A DNA stretch of 54,578 nt from Thermoplasmatota archaeon (GTDB taxonomy: Archaea; Thermoplasmatota; Thermoplasmata; Lutacidiplasmatales; JAMCUS01). Positions within the stretch are counted from its first letter, which is position 1; every line of letters starts with the position of its first letter. Of this stretch, positions 26,924-36,128 are shown piece by piece. The notes under the pieces are model-generated. The model was not told the DNA's origin and did not search any database. It saw only the letters and a program-made list of their open reading frames with translations. The stretch is taken from the NCBI GenBank assembly GCA_023379385.1, contig JAMCUS010000014.1, forward strand, positions 1 through 54,578. The letters are read 5' to 3'. The translations under genes were made by a program, and so were the position numbers.

Positions 26924-28699
26924 CTATAAAAGATAAGATAGAATCAATCCAGCTACAAATATTATTAAAATATAGGATATATACAGATTTGTGTCTCCAT
27001 TCATGATATTTCTGGACATCCATTTTGATAACTTTCTGTAATTGATACCCACAAGAATAAAGAAATTCCAGAAAGGATTTGATATTTCAGATACATAGAC
27101 CAGTCTATTATCAATATTTGTATAGCGCTCATTTGTTCTGAATAAAGATTCCAGCATGAGTGTCAGGGCATTTGTGTACCCTTCCGCAGTATACGTAGAA
27201 TTTTCACTTCCAAAGTTCCATGTCTCCGTTACCCTTGTATTCATTTTAAAACCGTTGAATGCTATAATGGAGGTCGTGAAAAATATCACAAGAAATAACA
27301 TTTCATATAAGGGGGAGATACCACCAAATGGCGTTCCTGTCAGTATCACAAAAGGGGTAGATAGTATGGTGGTTACTGCATATGGCAGAACAGATCCATA
27401 CGGAAATACAGATTGCTCTATGTAGACAGTTATGAAGGGGGATAGTAAACCCACAAGTAGGAGGATTACACCATAGATAACGGTGTAATTAATGGATGTT
27501 TTGGATTTATCTGACTCGTAACCTTTCATCACAGTCATGAATCTATAAAGCTTTGCATATATAATTATAGAGAAACCTGCACATATAGCAATACTGGCTC
27601 CAGTAAGGGAGACAATTATGAATATAATCTGATTTTTTATGAATATGGCCTGAAATACCGTTTCAAATAGCATAAACTCTCCTATATAACCGGCAAATAT
27701 TGGCAAAGACATGAGAGACATGGCAGGTAGAATAATATGTTCTTTGTCCTGAATATATCCTGTTGAAAGAAACATCGAAGATTTGGAAAATATACTGGAT
27801 ATAGACAAAAATATAGCAGCAGTAAAAGCTATGAAAGAGATGTATTTCATGTTATATAAATAAAATAACATGAATAGAGCTATGGCTATTACTATTAGAC
27901 TGTTATTCTCAATGGAACTGAAGCCCAGTACCTTTTTGACATTTCCGGATACTGCACTGTATATTGATGCTATAACTGCAGATATTGCAGCTGCAGTTAG
28001 GAGATAGAGAGGAAGCAGAACATTCATAGACTGAATATGTACTGAGGAATATAACATGAAATATATGGATGGGGCAGCCATTGACGCCGCCAGAATTGAG
28101 GATCTATCCGCAGTAACAGCACTGTATGATCGTGGCGCCCATTCTGAAAGAATATATGGAAAAATACCCAATTTTATCAACAATCCTGTGAATATGAAAA
28201 ATAGTGGTAATGGCATGAATAAGTTCAACATCAAAGAACCTGTATAACTATAGTTCAAAACAAATCCAATTGTAAGAGAGATTATTGATAACTCAGAAAA
28301 TGAGAGATATATATACCCGTTTCTGGTATCGTTATCTTCCATAATCATGAAGAAACCAGAAAGAGACATAAGCTCCCAGAATATTAAAAATTCTATAGCA
28401 TTGCCTGCTGATATGATCCAGATCACTGATAAAAATGATAAGAAGAAGGTAATATACTCTGTTTTCTTACTCCTGATCATATACAGATCCGTTATGAGGT
28501 AGGTAACTGACACTAAAATTATAAAAATGGCTGATAAATGAGAGGTGCTAAATAAATAATTATTGCTGGTTGTATAGATAAGCTCGGATATACCCAGCGT
28601 AATGCCAGTGAGTGACGCTACTATACCAGGTACGAATCCGTACATCATGGAGGCAATAACCAACATCGTAAATATAATAAAAAGATCTTCAATTATCAT
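26924..28699 (-). CDS. proton-antiporter-like membrane subunit (HyfB/NuoL family)
   Basis: Large ion-translocating subunit, 591 aa, about 14-16 membrane helices. WELMSLSGFFMI carries the conserved helix-5 glutamate, and SKSSMFLSTGYIQ the lysine-containing helix of antiporter-like subunits. The C-terminal part (about residues 400-590) contains a soluble loop and two extra helices, as in HyfB. It is the last gene of the six-gene operon, with its ATG directly after the stop of the small FeS subunit (TAAATG). Confidence 0.88.
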   Translation of the reverse strand: MIIEDLFIIFTMLVIASMMYGFVPGIVASLTGITLGISELIYTTSNNYLFSTSHLSAIFIILVSVTYLITDLYMIRSKKTEYITFFLSFLSVIWIISAGNAIEFLIFWELMSLSGFFMIMEDNDTRNGYIYLSFSELSIISLTIGFVLNYSYTGSLMLNLFMPLPLFFIFTGLLIKLGIFPYILSEWAPRSYSAVTADRSSILAASMAAPSIYFMLYSSVHIQSMNVLLPLYLLTAAAISAVIASIYSAVSGNVKKVLGFSSIENNSLIVIAIALFMLFYLYNMKYISFIAFTAAIFLSISSIFSKSSMFLSTGYIQDKEHIILPAMSLMSLPIFAGYIGEFMLFETVFQAIFIKNQIIFIIVSLTGASIAICAGFSIIIYAKLYRFMTVMKGYESDKSKTSINYTVIYGVILLLVGLLSPFITVYIEQSVFPYGSVLPYAVTTILSTPFVILTGTPFGGISPLYEMLFLVIFFTTSIIAFNGFKMNTRVTETWNFGSENSTYTAEGYTNALTLMLESLFRTNERYTNIDNRLVYVSEISNPFWNFFILVGINYRKLSKWMSRNIMNGDTNLYISYILIIFVAGLILSYLL

Positions 28700-29317
28700 T
28701 TACACCATCCCGCATAAAGACAAAATTGCTTTTAAAATCGTTACAGGATCTGGAGGACAACCTGCAACGATACAATTTTCACTTATACCATCAATTCCTT
28801 TATCAAAAATACCTCCTGATATTGAGCATACTCCTATTCTAACCACTTTTTTTGGTTCGGGCATTGACTCATAAGCAATTTTTATGGCAGGATCCAGCTG
28901 CCCGGTTATGACACCAGTTATGAGAAGGAGATCTGCATGTTTTGGATTGTTTGTAAAGGAGATGCCAAATCTGGAAAGATCATAAACCGGATTGATCATA
29001 TTATGTATCTCCATATTACATGCATTGCAACTGCCCCCATCCACCACAAATATAAATATGGATTTTTTTATCTTTTTATCAAATTTACTCTCTATTCTGA
29101 ATAGATCTTCATTATCTAGCACAGTCTTATCTGAGTTTGTGCATATACCACATTGAATGCATTTTTTCATATCCACATAACCATCGGATATACAGTTTAC
29201 GGGGCATTCTGAAGCCACTGCATAAGCAATATGTTTCTGATGAAAAGGCGCTATGCTCTTTAGATCTTCTGTTACAATACCTGTCTTCAAACCCTTCAAA
29301 AGCCATAGATCAGACAT
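28700..29317 (-). CDS. small FeS subunit (HyfI/NuoB family) with N-terminal ferredoxin-like segment
   Basis: 205 aa. Residues about 92-205 are the NuoB/hydrogenase small-subunit domain with all cluster ligands: GGSCNACNMEI (Cys97, Cys100), IGVCSISGG (Cys164) and AGCPPDP (Cys187). Residues about 30-62 carry ECPVNC and KKCIQCGIC, a half-ferredoxin able to bind one 4Fe-4S cluster. In most complexes the ferredoxin is a separate subunit (HyfH/EchF). The start overlaps the large-subunit stop. Confidence 0.87.
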   Translation of the reverse strand: MSDLWLLKGLKTGIVTEDLKSIAPFHQKHIAYAVASECPVNCISDGYVDMKKCIQCGICTNSDKTVLDNEDLFRIESKFDKKIKKSIFIFVVDGGSCNACNMEIHNMINPVYDLSRFGISFTNNPKHADLLLITGVITGQLDPAIKIAYESMPEPKKVVRIGVCSISGGIFDKGIDGISENCIVAGCPPDPVTILKAILSLCGMV

Positions 29318-30500
29318 TCTCTAGGTCACCTCCTGCATCAAGTTCGCCAATCATTATGCCAAAGCTCTCAAAATTGAAGTGAAAATCCGTAAAGATGGAA
29401 TTCTTGATAATTGATTTTCTGAAGCCATCAATATTCAGTGCTGATGAACTCCTCATAGCAGCTTTTTTTATTTTATGTGCATCTCTATCTATCTCAACTG
29501 CATATACCAGATCTCCAGAAGGTGACTCTATTCGCGATATAACGGCATTGTCACTCAGCCTATGCACCATTCTGGAACATTTGCATGAAATTTCATCACT
29601 GATCAAAGCTTCTATAAGTTTTGCTGAATTCATTATTTCTATAATTCTTACATATACTCTGGATAGTGCAGAACCATTATAATATATATAACCAGATGCA
29701 GGTACGAATTTTTCAATATAGGAGGTTCGATCATCTACATTCAGAAAGGATCCACGTGCAGCCGGTCCTGTAACGTTATGTGCCTCTTCCATTGTGAGAT
29801 ACCCTGTTTGAAGTCTGTCCATCATGATTCTTGAGTTATACAGTATATCAATAATAGTTCCAAAATCAGCCATTAGAATGTCAAGTTTTTTTAAAAAGAT
29901 ATGCATATTTAACCTAGGCTTCGTTATTCTGTTTACACTGGTCAGTCCGAACAGGAACCTGTGACCGAATAGATCTCCATTCAGTCTCAATATTTTTTCA
30001 TAAAGATGCATGAATCTGTACTGTGCTACAGAGAGTGATCCTGCCTCCATCTCTCTCACTATAAGGAATAGATGGTTATATATACGCTCCATCTCCGATG
30101 CAATCATTCTTATTTTTATGATGTTCTCAGATGGCACAATATCTTCAATGGATTCTATAGCGTTGAGGAGGGATATTGCATGAGATACAGCAAAATTGCC
30201 CTGAATTCTCTCCGCTATCATTACAGATCTTACATAATCACCAAATTTTATCATTCTATGTTTATACCCTGTTACTGGTAATACCTTGATGATCCTTTCA
30301 CCATTCGTATAAACATCCCATGCATGACTCTCCATAAGACCCCCTGTCAAAGGCCCGTACCTGAATCTGAATATGCCATTAGACTTCTCAACAAACTCCT
30401 CTGTTTTTTCTGTATAGTGTCTATTTTCGAATGATTTAATAGAGTTGCCCAAATAATAGGAAGCACCATTATATAACAGATAGTTATTCTTTATTCTCAT
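29310..30500 (-). CDS. hydrogenase-like large subunit (HyfG/NuoD family) lacking NiFe ligands
   Basis: 396 aa, homologous to group 4 NiFe-hydrogenase large subunits and complex I NuoD. In hydrogenases the N-terminal motif is RICGIC; here residues about 98-103 read RIQGNF. The C-terminal DPCxxC is replaced by DFHFNF at about 372-377. All four cysteine ligands are lost, so it cannot hold a NiFe centre. The fold marks around them (FGDYVRSVMIAE, GSLSVAQYRFMH, YLTMEEAHNVTGPAARGS) are kept. ATG 30500 overlaps the previous stop (ATGA) and has GGTGAG upstream. Confidence 0.88.
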   Translation of the reverse strand: MRIKNNYLLYNGASYYLGNSIKSFENRHYTEKTEEFVEKSNGIFRFRYGPLTGGLMESHAWDVYTNGERIIKVLPVTGYKHRMIKFGDYVRSVMIAERIQGNFAVSHAISLLNAIESIEDIVPSENIIKIRMIASEMERIYNHLFLIVREMEAGSLSVAQYRFMHLYEKILRLNGDLFGHRFLFGLTSVNRITKPRLNMHIFLKKLDILMADFGTIIDILYNSRIMMDRLQTGYLTMEEAHNVTGPAARGSFLNVDDRTSYIEKFVPASGYIYYNGSALSRVYVRIIEIMNSAKLIEALISDEISCKCSRMVHRLSDNAVISRIESPSGDLVYAVEIDRDAHKIKKAAMRSSSALNIDGFRKSIIKNSIFTDFHFNFESFGIMIGELDAGGDLENV

Positions 30501-31855
30501 AATCTCACCCATAAAATAGCTGGAACAATAGAAATAACAAGTAAGCAGATCGGAAGATATTCCATAAAAAGAGTTATCTTCTCGGTTTTCTTTGTACTAT
30601 GCATCATATTTACAGAATGATAAAGCATTGATAGAAAACTTATAGCCATTACAATGATAAGCATAAAAACAGGTATGAAATATGACTTTTCAACAAGCAG
30701 ATATAGTATCAGAAATTCTCCGAAAAATATACCAAAGGGCGGAGTGCCTGTAACAGACATTGTAGCCAATGCAAAGGATTTTGTTACCGTGGATGGTATG
30801 CCAATTTCACTAGCTTTTTCTATTACAGATTCGTCAGTCTCTATCTTGATATTACCAGCTGAAAAAAAAGCAGAAGATTTCGCAAAGCTATGTGCAGATA
30901 TTATTATCAAAGAGGCTATTAGTCCATAGTAACCCAGTGCAATACCTATGAGTGCAATACTCATATTTTCCATGCTGGAATAGGCTATCAACCGTTTGTA
31001 TTTTATCTGTGCTAAAAACATCATAGATGAGAGGAGGGCAGAAAATACACCTGCATAAATGATAATAGTGGTACTGAATCCATTAGATACAGGATATAAT
31101 ATGCCATATATACGCATGAAACCGTAGAGTGCAACTGGCAATAAAATAGCCGAGAATAATGCACTTACAGGTGCCGGTGCCTCTCCGTGAACATCAGGGA
31201 GCCATGTAGAGATAGGAAAGAGACCGAACTTGGTACCGAATCCTATAAGGGCAAGTACCAATGCAATCTGTGCCAGTATACGATTACTACCGTTGAGGGA
31301 ATATGGCACTACATTCAATGCCTCTGTTCCCGTTATATGATACACCAGTGCTATGGATATGAGTGATATTGCCAGACCAGCAGATACAATTATTATATAC
31401 CTCCAGGTAGCTTCGAAGGCACTACTCTTTTCTTCCAATACGACAAGTAAGGCACTTGTAGCGGTACTAGCACCTATACCTACCCAGAGAAGACCCGTAC
31501 TGTTTATCACAACGGAAAATAACAGTGTAACTGCGAATAGATTTGAAAGCATAAAGAAATATCTGGGATGCAGGTATGGATCGTCTATATGCTTTATGTA
31601 ATCTGATGAATAGATGATCATTGCCAGAAATATGCCATTTATAATCAAAAGGAAAATCTTTGTTACAAAATCAATATAGAACATACCTATATGATCTGGT
31701 TGAAAGAGCAGCATTGTAGTTATAATTAAGTTCATAAGATATGTTAAAGAGGAGAAAATAACTGTAATGCGTATATCGTAGGTGTAAAGAGAGACTATAG
31801 CCGCTGCAATTGGATACAGCAGTATTAACAGTATAGCGTATAACACCTTCATCAT
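30497..31855 (-). CDS. proton-antiporter-like membrane subunit (HyfF/MrpD family)
   Basis: 452 aa, about 14 helices. Conserved GTKFGLFPISTWLPDVHGEA and AHSFAKSSAFFSAG (Lys-containing helix) mark the antiporter-like family. The helix-5 segment reads LLWVGIGASTATSALLV; HyfF-like proteins usually have a glutamate where glycine stands (WxxIEAST), which if confirmed by alignment would alter proton transfer. Its start overlaps the stop of the HyfE-like gene. Confidence 0.87.
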   Translation of the reverse strand: MMKVLYAILLILLYPIAAAIVSLYTYDIRITVIFSSLTYLMNLIITTMLLFQPDHIGMFYIDFVTKIFLLIINGIFLAMIIYSSDYIKHIDDPYLHPRYFFMLSNLFAVTLLFSVVINSTGLLWVGIGASTATSALLVVLEEKSSAFEATWRYIIIVSAGLAISLISIALVYHITGTEALNVVPYSLNGSNRILAQIALVLALIGFGTKFGLFPISTWLPDVHGEAPAPVSALFSAILLPVALYGFMRIYGILYPVSNGFSTTIIIYAGVFSALLSSMMFLAQIKYKRLIAYSSMENMSIALIGIALGYYGLIASLIIISAHSFAKSSAFFSAGNIKIETDESVIEKASEIGIPSTVTKSFALATMSVTGTPPFGIFFGEFLILYLLVEKSYFIPVFMLIIVMAISFLSMLYHSVNMMHSTKKTEKITLFMEYLPICLLVISIVPAILWVRL

Positions 31856-32463
31856 CCCCTCAATTCAGGAAGATTCAAATCTAGCTTCAGATCTTTCATT
31901 ATAACAGCTACAATAAGCACTGCGACGAGATCAAGTGTTACTCCCACCTCTACTATAAATGGAAGTGTTGGAACAAGAATTGCAGTGAGAAACAGAATTC
32001 CATTTTCCTCCACAATATAACCGATGAGCTTTCCTGTGGTGGACCTCCTTGATGCTAAAATAAATAATCCAGATAACAGAAGTGATAAAGGAATTGCCCC
32101 TATAACAGGAAAAATAAAAAATATGGTCGTATATAAATAATACGATAAAACTATAATAAATATGGAAACTATGGAGTATATAGCAGGTCTAGTTCTACTT
32201 CTCTGCAATGGATCTTTTACATATTTTGATAATACTATAGGAATAAGAATAGCTCTAAAAAATAGTGTAAACATTGATAATAGATAGAAAGATTCATTGT
32301 GGTATATACAACCATATAGAAAAAATATAATAGCTATAATAATAGATTGTATTGAAACCCATTTTATTAGTGGCTTGTGATACGATTCTATGTTCAGATA
32401 TATTGCGGTAAGCAAGGATAAAACTGCCAGTAGAAGTATGATGGAACTCAACACCGCAATCAT
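31852..32463 (-). CDS. HyfE-like membrane subunit
   Basis: 203 aa with about seven hydrophobic helices, weakly conserved like other HyfE/HycD-associated small subunits (NuoK-plus region). It ends LKLDLNLPELRG, a typical short cytoplasmic tail. Assignment rests on size, hydropathy and position between HyfC- and HyfF-like genes. The start follows the HyfC stop by 3 bases. Confidence 0.75.
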   Translation of the reverse strand: MIAVLSSIILLLAVLSLLTAIYLNIESYHKPLIKWVSIQSIIIAIIFFLYGCIYHNESFYLLSMFTLFFRAILIPIVLSKYVKDPLQRSRTRPAIYSIVSIFIIVLSYYLYTTIFFIFPVIGAIPLSLLLSGLFILASRRSTTGKLIGYIVEENGILFLTAILVPTLPFIVEVGVTLDLVAVLIVAVIMKDLKLDLNLPELRG

Positions 32464-32466
32464 CTA

Positions 32467-33435
32467 TCAGATCACCCCTGTATACATGACCATTATAACA
32501 GACAGGACCGCAAAGGTAAAGGATATAGCTAAAAAATCAAGTATTCTGAATAGCCTGATCTTTGCCATACTTACCTCAATGCATATGAATATCAGGGATA
32601 TTGCTACAAGCTTGATAAACTGTATGCCTATGGACTGAAATATTGTATAGCTGACCTGCATTGACAAACCCCACGGCAATATGAATACATTTACAAACAC
32701 ACTTAAAAGTATGAACTGCTTCATGTATGAGCCCCATTTGATGACAGCCAAATTCTTCCCAGAATATTCAAAATTTTTAGCTTCATCTATCATTCCAAGT
32801 TCCATTAAACCGGAACTTTCAACAGGTATCTTTCCTGTCTCCACTATGAGCAGCATGAAGAAGGAGACTACAGCAAGTATATGGGTTAAATATAGATACG
32901 ATACAGGATTGCTTATCAATGATTGTTGAGTTATGTATGGATTGTTAGTGTTGCTTATTATGGCAACTGCTATGAAAATCATAATCAGAGTTGGTTCCGA
33001 AAAAGCGGTAAATATGGCAGATCTTGATGCACCCATTGTGGATATTGTTGACTCACCGGAGTCAAGAGCCGCAAATATGCTCATGGTTCCTGCAAAGGTG
33101 AAAAGGAAGGCACCTCCTAAAAAATCTAATACAGGAGCATATGCAAGAGGGTAAGGAGTTATTATAGGTACCACCATTGATATGAGCAGATAACAGGATA
33201 TTGCTACATATGGATAAAGTGTATACAGTACAGTTCTACGTACTGGTACGACAGTTTCCTTGGAAAAAAGCTTGTAAAGATCGTAATACGGCTGTAGAAT
33301 AGGTGGGCCATGCCTAGTCTCTAGTATTGCCTTTATTCTATTGATTATACCAACAAGCAAGGGAGATAACGCTAAAACCGTTATAGCCTGTATAACATCA
33401 ATAATCTGCAGGAGCAAAAGTGCTGCATTACCCAT
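32467..33435 (-). CDS. HyfC/NuoH-like membrane subunit
   Basis: 322 aa, about eight helices. RIKAILETRHGPPILQPYYD is the conserved cytoplasmic loop that contacts the quinone/FeS region, and VETGKIPVESSGLMELGMID the acidic loop of NuoH/EchB proteins. ATG 33435 with GAGGT upstream is preferred to TTG 33444. It is the first gene of the operon; the 260 bases upstream are gene-free and hold the promoter and a weak MITE-end-like block near 33611. Confidence 0.88.
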   Translation of the reverse strand: MGNAALLLLQIIDVIQAITVLALSPLLVGIINRIKAILETRHGPPILQPYYDLYKLFSKETVVPVRRTVLYTLYPYVAISCYLLISMVVPIITPYPLAYAPVLDFLGGAFLFTFAGTMSIFAALDSGESTISTMGASRSAIFTAFSEPTLIMIFIAVAIISNTNNPYITQQSLISNPVSYLYLTHILAVVSFFMLLIVETGKIPVESSGLMELGMIDEAKNFEYSGKNLAVIKWGSYMKQFILLSVFVNVFILPWGLSMQVSYTIFQSIGIQFIKLVAISLIFICIEVSMAKIRLFRILDFLAISFTFAVLSVIMVMYTGVI

Positions 33436-33695
33436 CTTAACCAAACCTCTAATACCTGTTTTTAATAGCAGATATCATCAATTCTGTCAATACAGAATGG
33501 TTTAAGGTGGATATCATCACCAGAATACATGGATATATTCCCATTATTTAAATATTTGTTCAAAAAACGGATTTTTTATCTATTGATGCCGCAGCTGTTT
33601 GGCATTCTATAAATTTATTCAACGTAACGAAACGTTAAAAATAGCGGATCTCTGATGTGTATTGTATGAAGGTGATTTAAACAACAACAAATTCA

Positions 33696-35102
33696 TCAAA
33701 AAGTTCTAGCCATAACAAGATGATTTTTAAATTGCTTATTGCATACAACACATTTACGATTCTTGCTGTCTATCGTCTCTTCAACATATGGAATTCCATG
33801 TATCTTAAATGCGGGTATATTTTCTAATTCATGAGCACATGACTCAGAGCCACACCATGGAACTTTGACAATGCCTTCCGTGTCTTTAATTGCATCTCTT
33901 TTGTCTATCTCTATTATGATGTTATCCATCGTTTTCTTTGCGTTTTCAAACAGGGTATCAGATATATCATCAAGTACCTTTTTAATAATACTGGAGGCAG
34001 TCTTCATTCCAACATCTGCGGAACCACCTGTTCTTTTTTTTATGATATAGGCGTGAGACGATACCTCCCTTTCACCCACCTCTATTCTTATCGGAACCCC
34101 CTTCTCCTCCCAGTAATAAAATTTATTTCCTGGTCTGATATCCCTTTTATCTATATCTGCTCTTATACCATCGTTTTTTATAATTGCTAACAGTTCGTTG
34201 CATTCGGTTTCAACCCTTATTCTATTTTCCTTGGTATATATTGGTACGATGATCACCTGTATTGGAGCGATAGAGGGAGGGAGTACAAGTCCTTTCGCAT
34301 CACCGTGTATGCCGACGATAGCACCCACCAACCTTTCAGACATTCCATAGGTTGTTTGGGAAACATGCTTCTGTTTGCCATCAAGATCTTCAAACATAAT
34401 ATTATACGGCTTTGAAAAATTATCCCCGTATTGATGTATTGAGGCAATCTGCAGGGTTTTACCACCCATAAAAGTATCAATTCCCAGTGTATATTTAGCC
34501 CCTGGAAATTTATCCCAATCTGGTCTTATACATACTATATACGGAATGCATAGTTTTCTGGCAATTTTATTCATTATGTCAAGATCTGTTTTTATCTGCT
34601 CTTCAGCCTCTTCGTATGTTGCATGACATGTATGTGCCTCAAAAAAATGCATTTCCCTTACTCTGATAAAGGCTCTTGTCTGCTTCGTCTCATATCTGAA
34701 TGTATTCACAATCTGGAATATTCTCAATGGGAGATCTGCGTGTGATCTTATCCATAAAGAGAACATTGGATACATTGCTGTTTCACTGGTTGGTCTCAAT
34801 AACAGATTTACGTCCAGATCATTTCCGCCTGCTTTTGTAACCCAGTAAACCTCTTCTGTAAATCCCTTGATATGATCTCGTTCCTTATTGAAATCTGTTT
34901 CGGGTATAAGGGTTGGAAAGCATACCTCATCGTGATTATTATTACCCATCTCATCTCTAATAATTCGGTCTATGTTGAGAGAAATTTTCCATCCATACGG
35001 AAGCCATACATTAGTGCCTTTCACCTGGTAACGCTTATCTGTAAGCATGGCTTTTTCAGTTATTTCGTTATACCATTCTGAAAAATCAGTTTCCTTATTC
35101 AT
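33696..35102 (-). CDS. proS: prolyl-tRNA synthetase, archaeal type
   Basis: Class II synthetase, 468 aa. Motif 2 region RIFQIVNTFRYETKQTRAFI, motif 3 GMSERLVGAIVGIHGD, an anticodon-binding domain from about residue 275, and a C-terminal zinc domain WCGSESC...CVVCNKQF typical of the archaeal/eukaryal-like form. The bacterial editing insertion is absent. It is monocistronic. Confidence 0.95.
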   Translation of the reverse strand: MNKETDFSEWYNEITEKAMLTDKRYQVKGTNVWLPYGWKISLNIDRIIRDEMGNNNHDEVCFPTLIPETDFNKERDHIKGFTEEVYWVTKAGGNDLDVNLLLRPTSETAMYPMFSLWIRSHADLPLRIFQIVNTFRYETKQTRAFIRVREMHFFEAHTCHATYEEAEEQIKTDLDIMNKIARKLCIPYIVCIRPDWDKFPGAKYTLGIDTFMGGKTLQIASIHQYGDNFSKPYNIMFEDLDGKQKHVSQTTYGMSERLVGAIVGIHGDAKGLVLPPSIAPIQVIIVPIYTKENRIRVETECNELLAIIKNDGIRADIDKRDIRPGNKFYYWEEKGVPIRIEVGEREVSSHAYIIKKRTGGSADVGMKTASSIIKKVLDDISDTLFENAKKTMDNIIIEIDKRDAIKDTEGIVKVPWCGSESCAHELENIPAFKIHGIPYVEETIDSKNRKCVVCNKQFKNHLVMARTF

Positions 35103-35663
35103 TTATTCATCCTCTAAATCATTTAAAGCAGGATATTATCCTTAATATTCATAATCAATTTATACATGGCATCTACTTTTAAGTTATATGTTTCAGTAAT
35201 TAAGACAATATGTCCATCTGATCCCTCCTGAAGAGACACCATCCGTGAGGGTGGGAAAGAATCGGGATGCCGGCGTACTGGTTTTATGTCCTCCCGCTGG
35301 CTGAAGCAGGCTCACATTGGGGTTGTTAGAATGGGTTTTTAAAACATGCACACTGATTGTTTCCGGTCTGTTTAATGCATGATCACAGTTGCTACGGATT
35401 TGTGGAGCATTGGTGGGTGTGTATGTATTTCTTTGATCTAACTTCTGCTTTTCTTTCATGTTTTCAAACCCCCTGATCAACTCTTGCGCTGTCCCTCACG
35501 GGAACAGGATCCTTCCGTCATGGAGGGGTAGTTGACTTACCAAACTATATATAACACAACATCAATATAACAAATATTGTAATAAATGTTTGGATAAATG
35601 TTATGTTATAAAATATAGCCCATTAGCATATATCAGAGCATTTAAAAAGGATATGTGATTGAT
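35103..35663. other. gene-free stretch with IS200/IS605-like remnant
   Basis: GC-rich islands stand out in this AT-rich gap. 35497-35534 reads GGATCCTTCCGTCATGGAGG then GGTAGTTGAC, matching the complement of the element end at 17565-17609. A second GC-rich hairpin-prone segment lies at 35214-35262. A minus-strand frame of 95 codons (35193-35480) contains TYTPTNAPQ and may be a degenerate tnpB tail, but I do not call it a gene. Confidence 0.38.
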
Positions 35664-35861
35664 ATGGTACAGAAGGTAATAGAGATTGTTGGGGTTTCGC
35701 ATGAAAGTTTGAAAGATGCAATAGACAGTGCAATTGTAACAGCCGGAAAGAGTGTAAGAAATATAAGATGGTTTCATGTAGAATCTATAGATGGTGAAGT
35801 TAAAACCGGCAATGCCCATGACTGGAGGGTCACTTTAAAAATTTATTTTGATGTTGAATAA
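35664..35861 (+). CDS. dodecin (flavin-binding)
   Basis: 65-aa dodecin: three strands and one helix, with EIVGVSHESLKDAIDSAI and the flavin-stacking Trp in VRNIRWFHVES. Dodecins form hollow 12-mers that store or buffer riboflavin, FMN or FAD. The closing strand WRVTLKIYFDVE is typical. ATG 35664 chosen over GTG 35655. Monocistronic. Confidence 0.93.
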   Translation: MVQKVIEIVGVSHESLKDAIDSAIVTAGKSVRNIRWFHVESIDGEVKTGNAHDWRVTLKIYFDVE

Positions 35862-35997
35862 AAACATGTTATTAATTTTATATTTATATACAAATCGTTT
35901 TTAATGGTAAAGCATGTGGTTGTGTAGATGTAACTCATAACTTGCAGGCACAGTTTTGGAATGGATTTTCATAGAAACATTGCATAATAAATAGTCC

Positions 35998-36052
35998 ATA
36001 ATTCATTCATATAACGTTCTGTTAACCTGATCAGGCATTTGTTCAACAAAGC
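35998..36052. repeat. half copy of the MITE family
   Basis: Matches one half of the element at 52536-52663 in the same orientation: ATAATTCAT, then TTCTGTTAACC and GGCATTTGTTCAACAAAGC. The other half is not recognisable upstream. It lies 77 bases before the rtcB start. Confidence 0.5.
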
Positions 36053-36128
36053 GGTTAAAGTCAGAACATGTATATTTTATAGAGAAAATTTTTAACCTCT
36101 ATTGCTTTACTTCATAGGTGGTAAATTT

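Noticed and set aside
29310-30500. Annotation as an active NiFe hydrogenase large subunit
   Set aside because: Both cysteine pairs needed for nickel and iron binding are absent.
35193-35480. 95-codon minus-strand frame in a GC-rich gap
   Set aside because: No start signal or family motif; it overlaps hairpin-prone element remnants, so a chance frame or tnpB tail relic is more likely than a gene.
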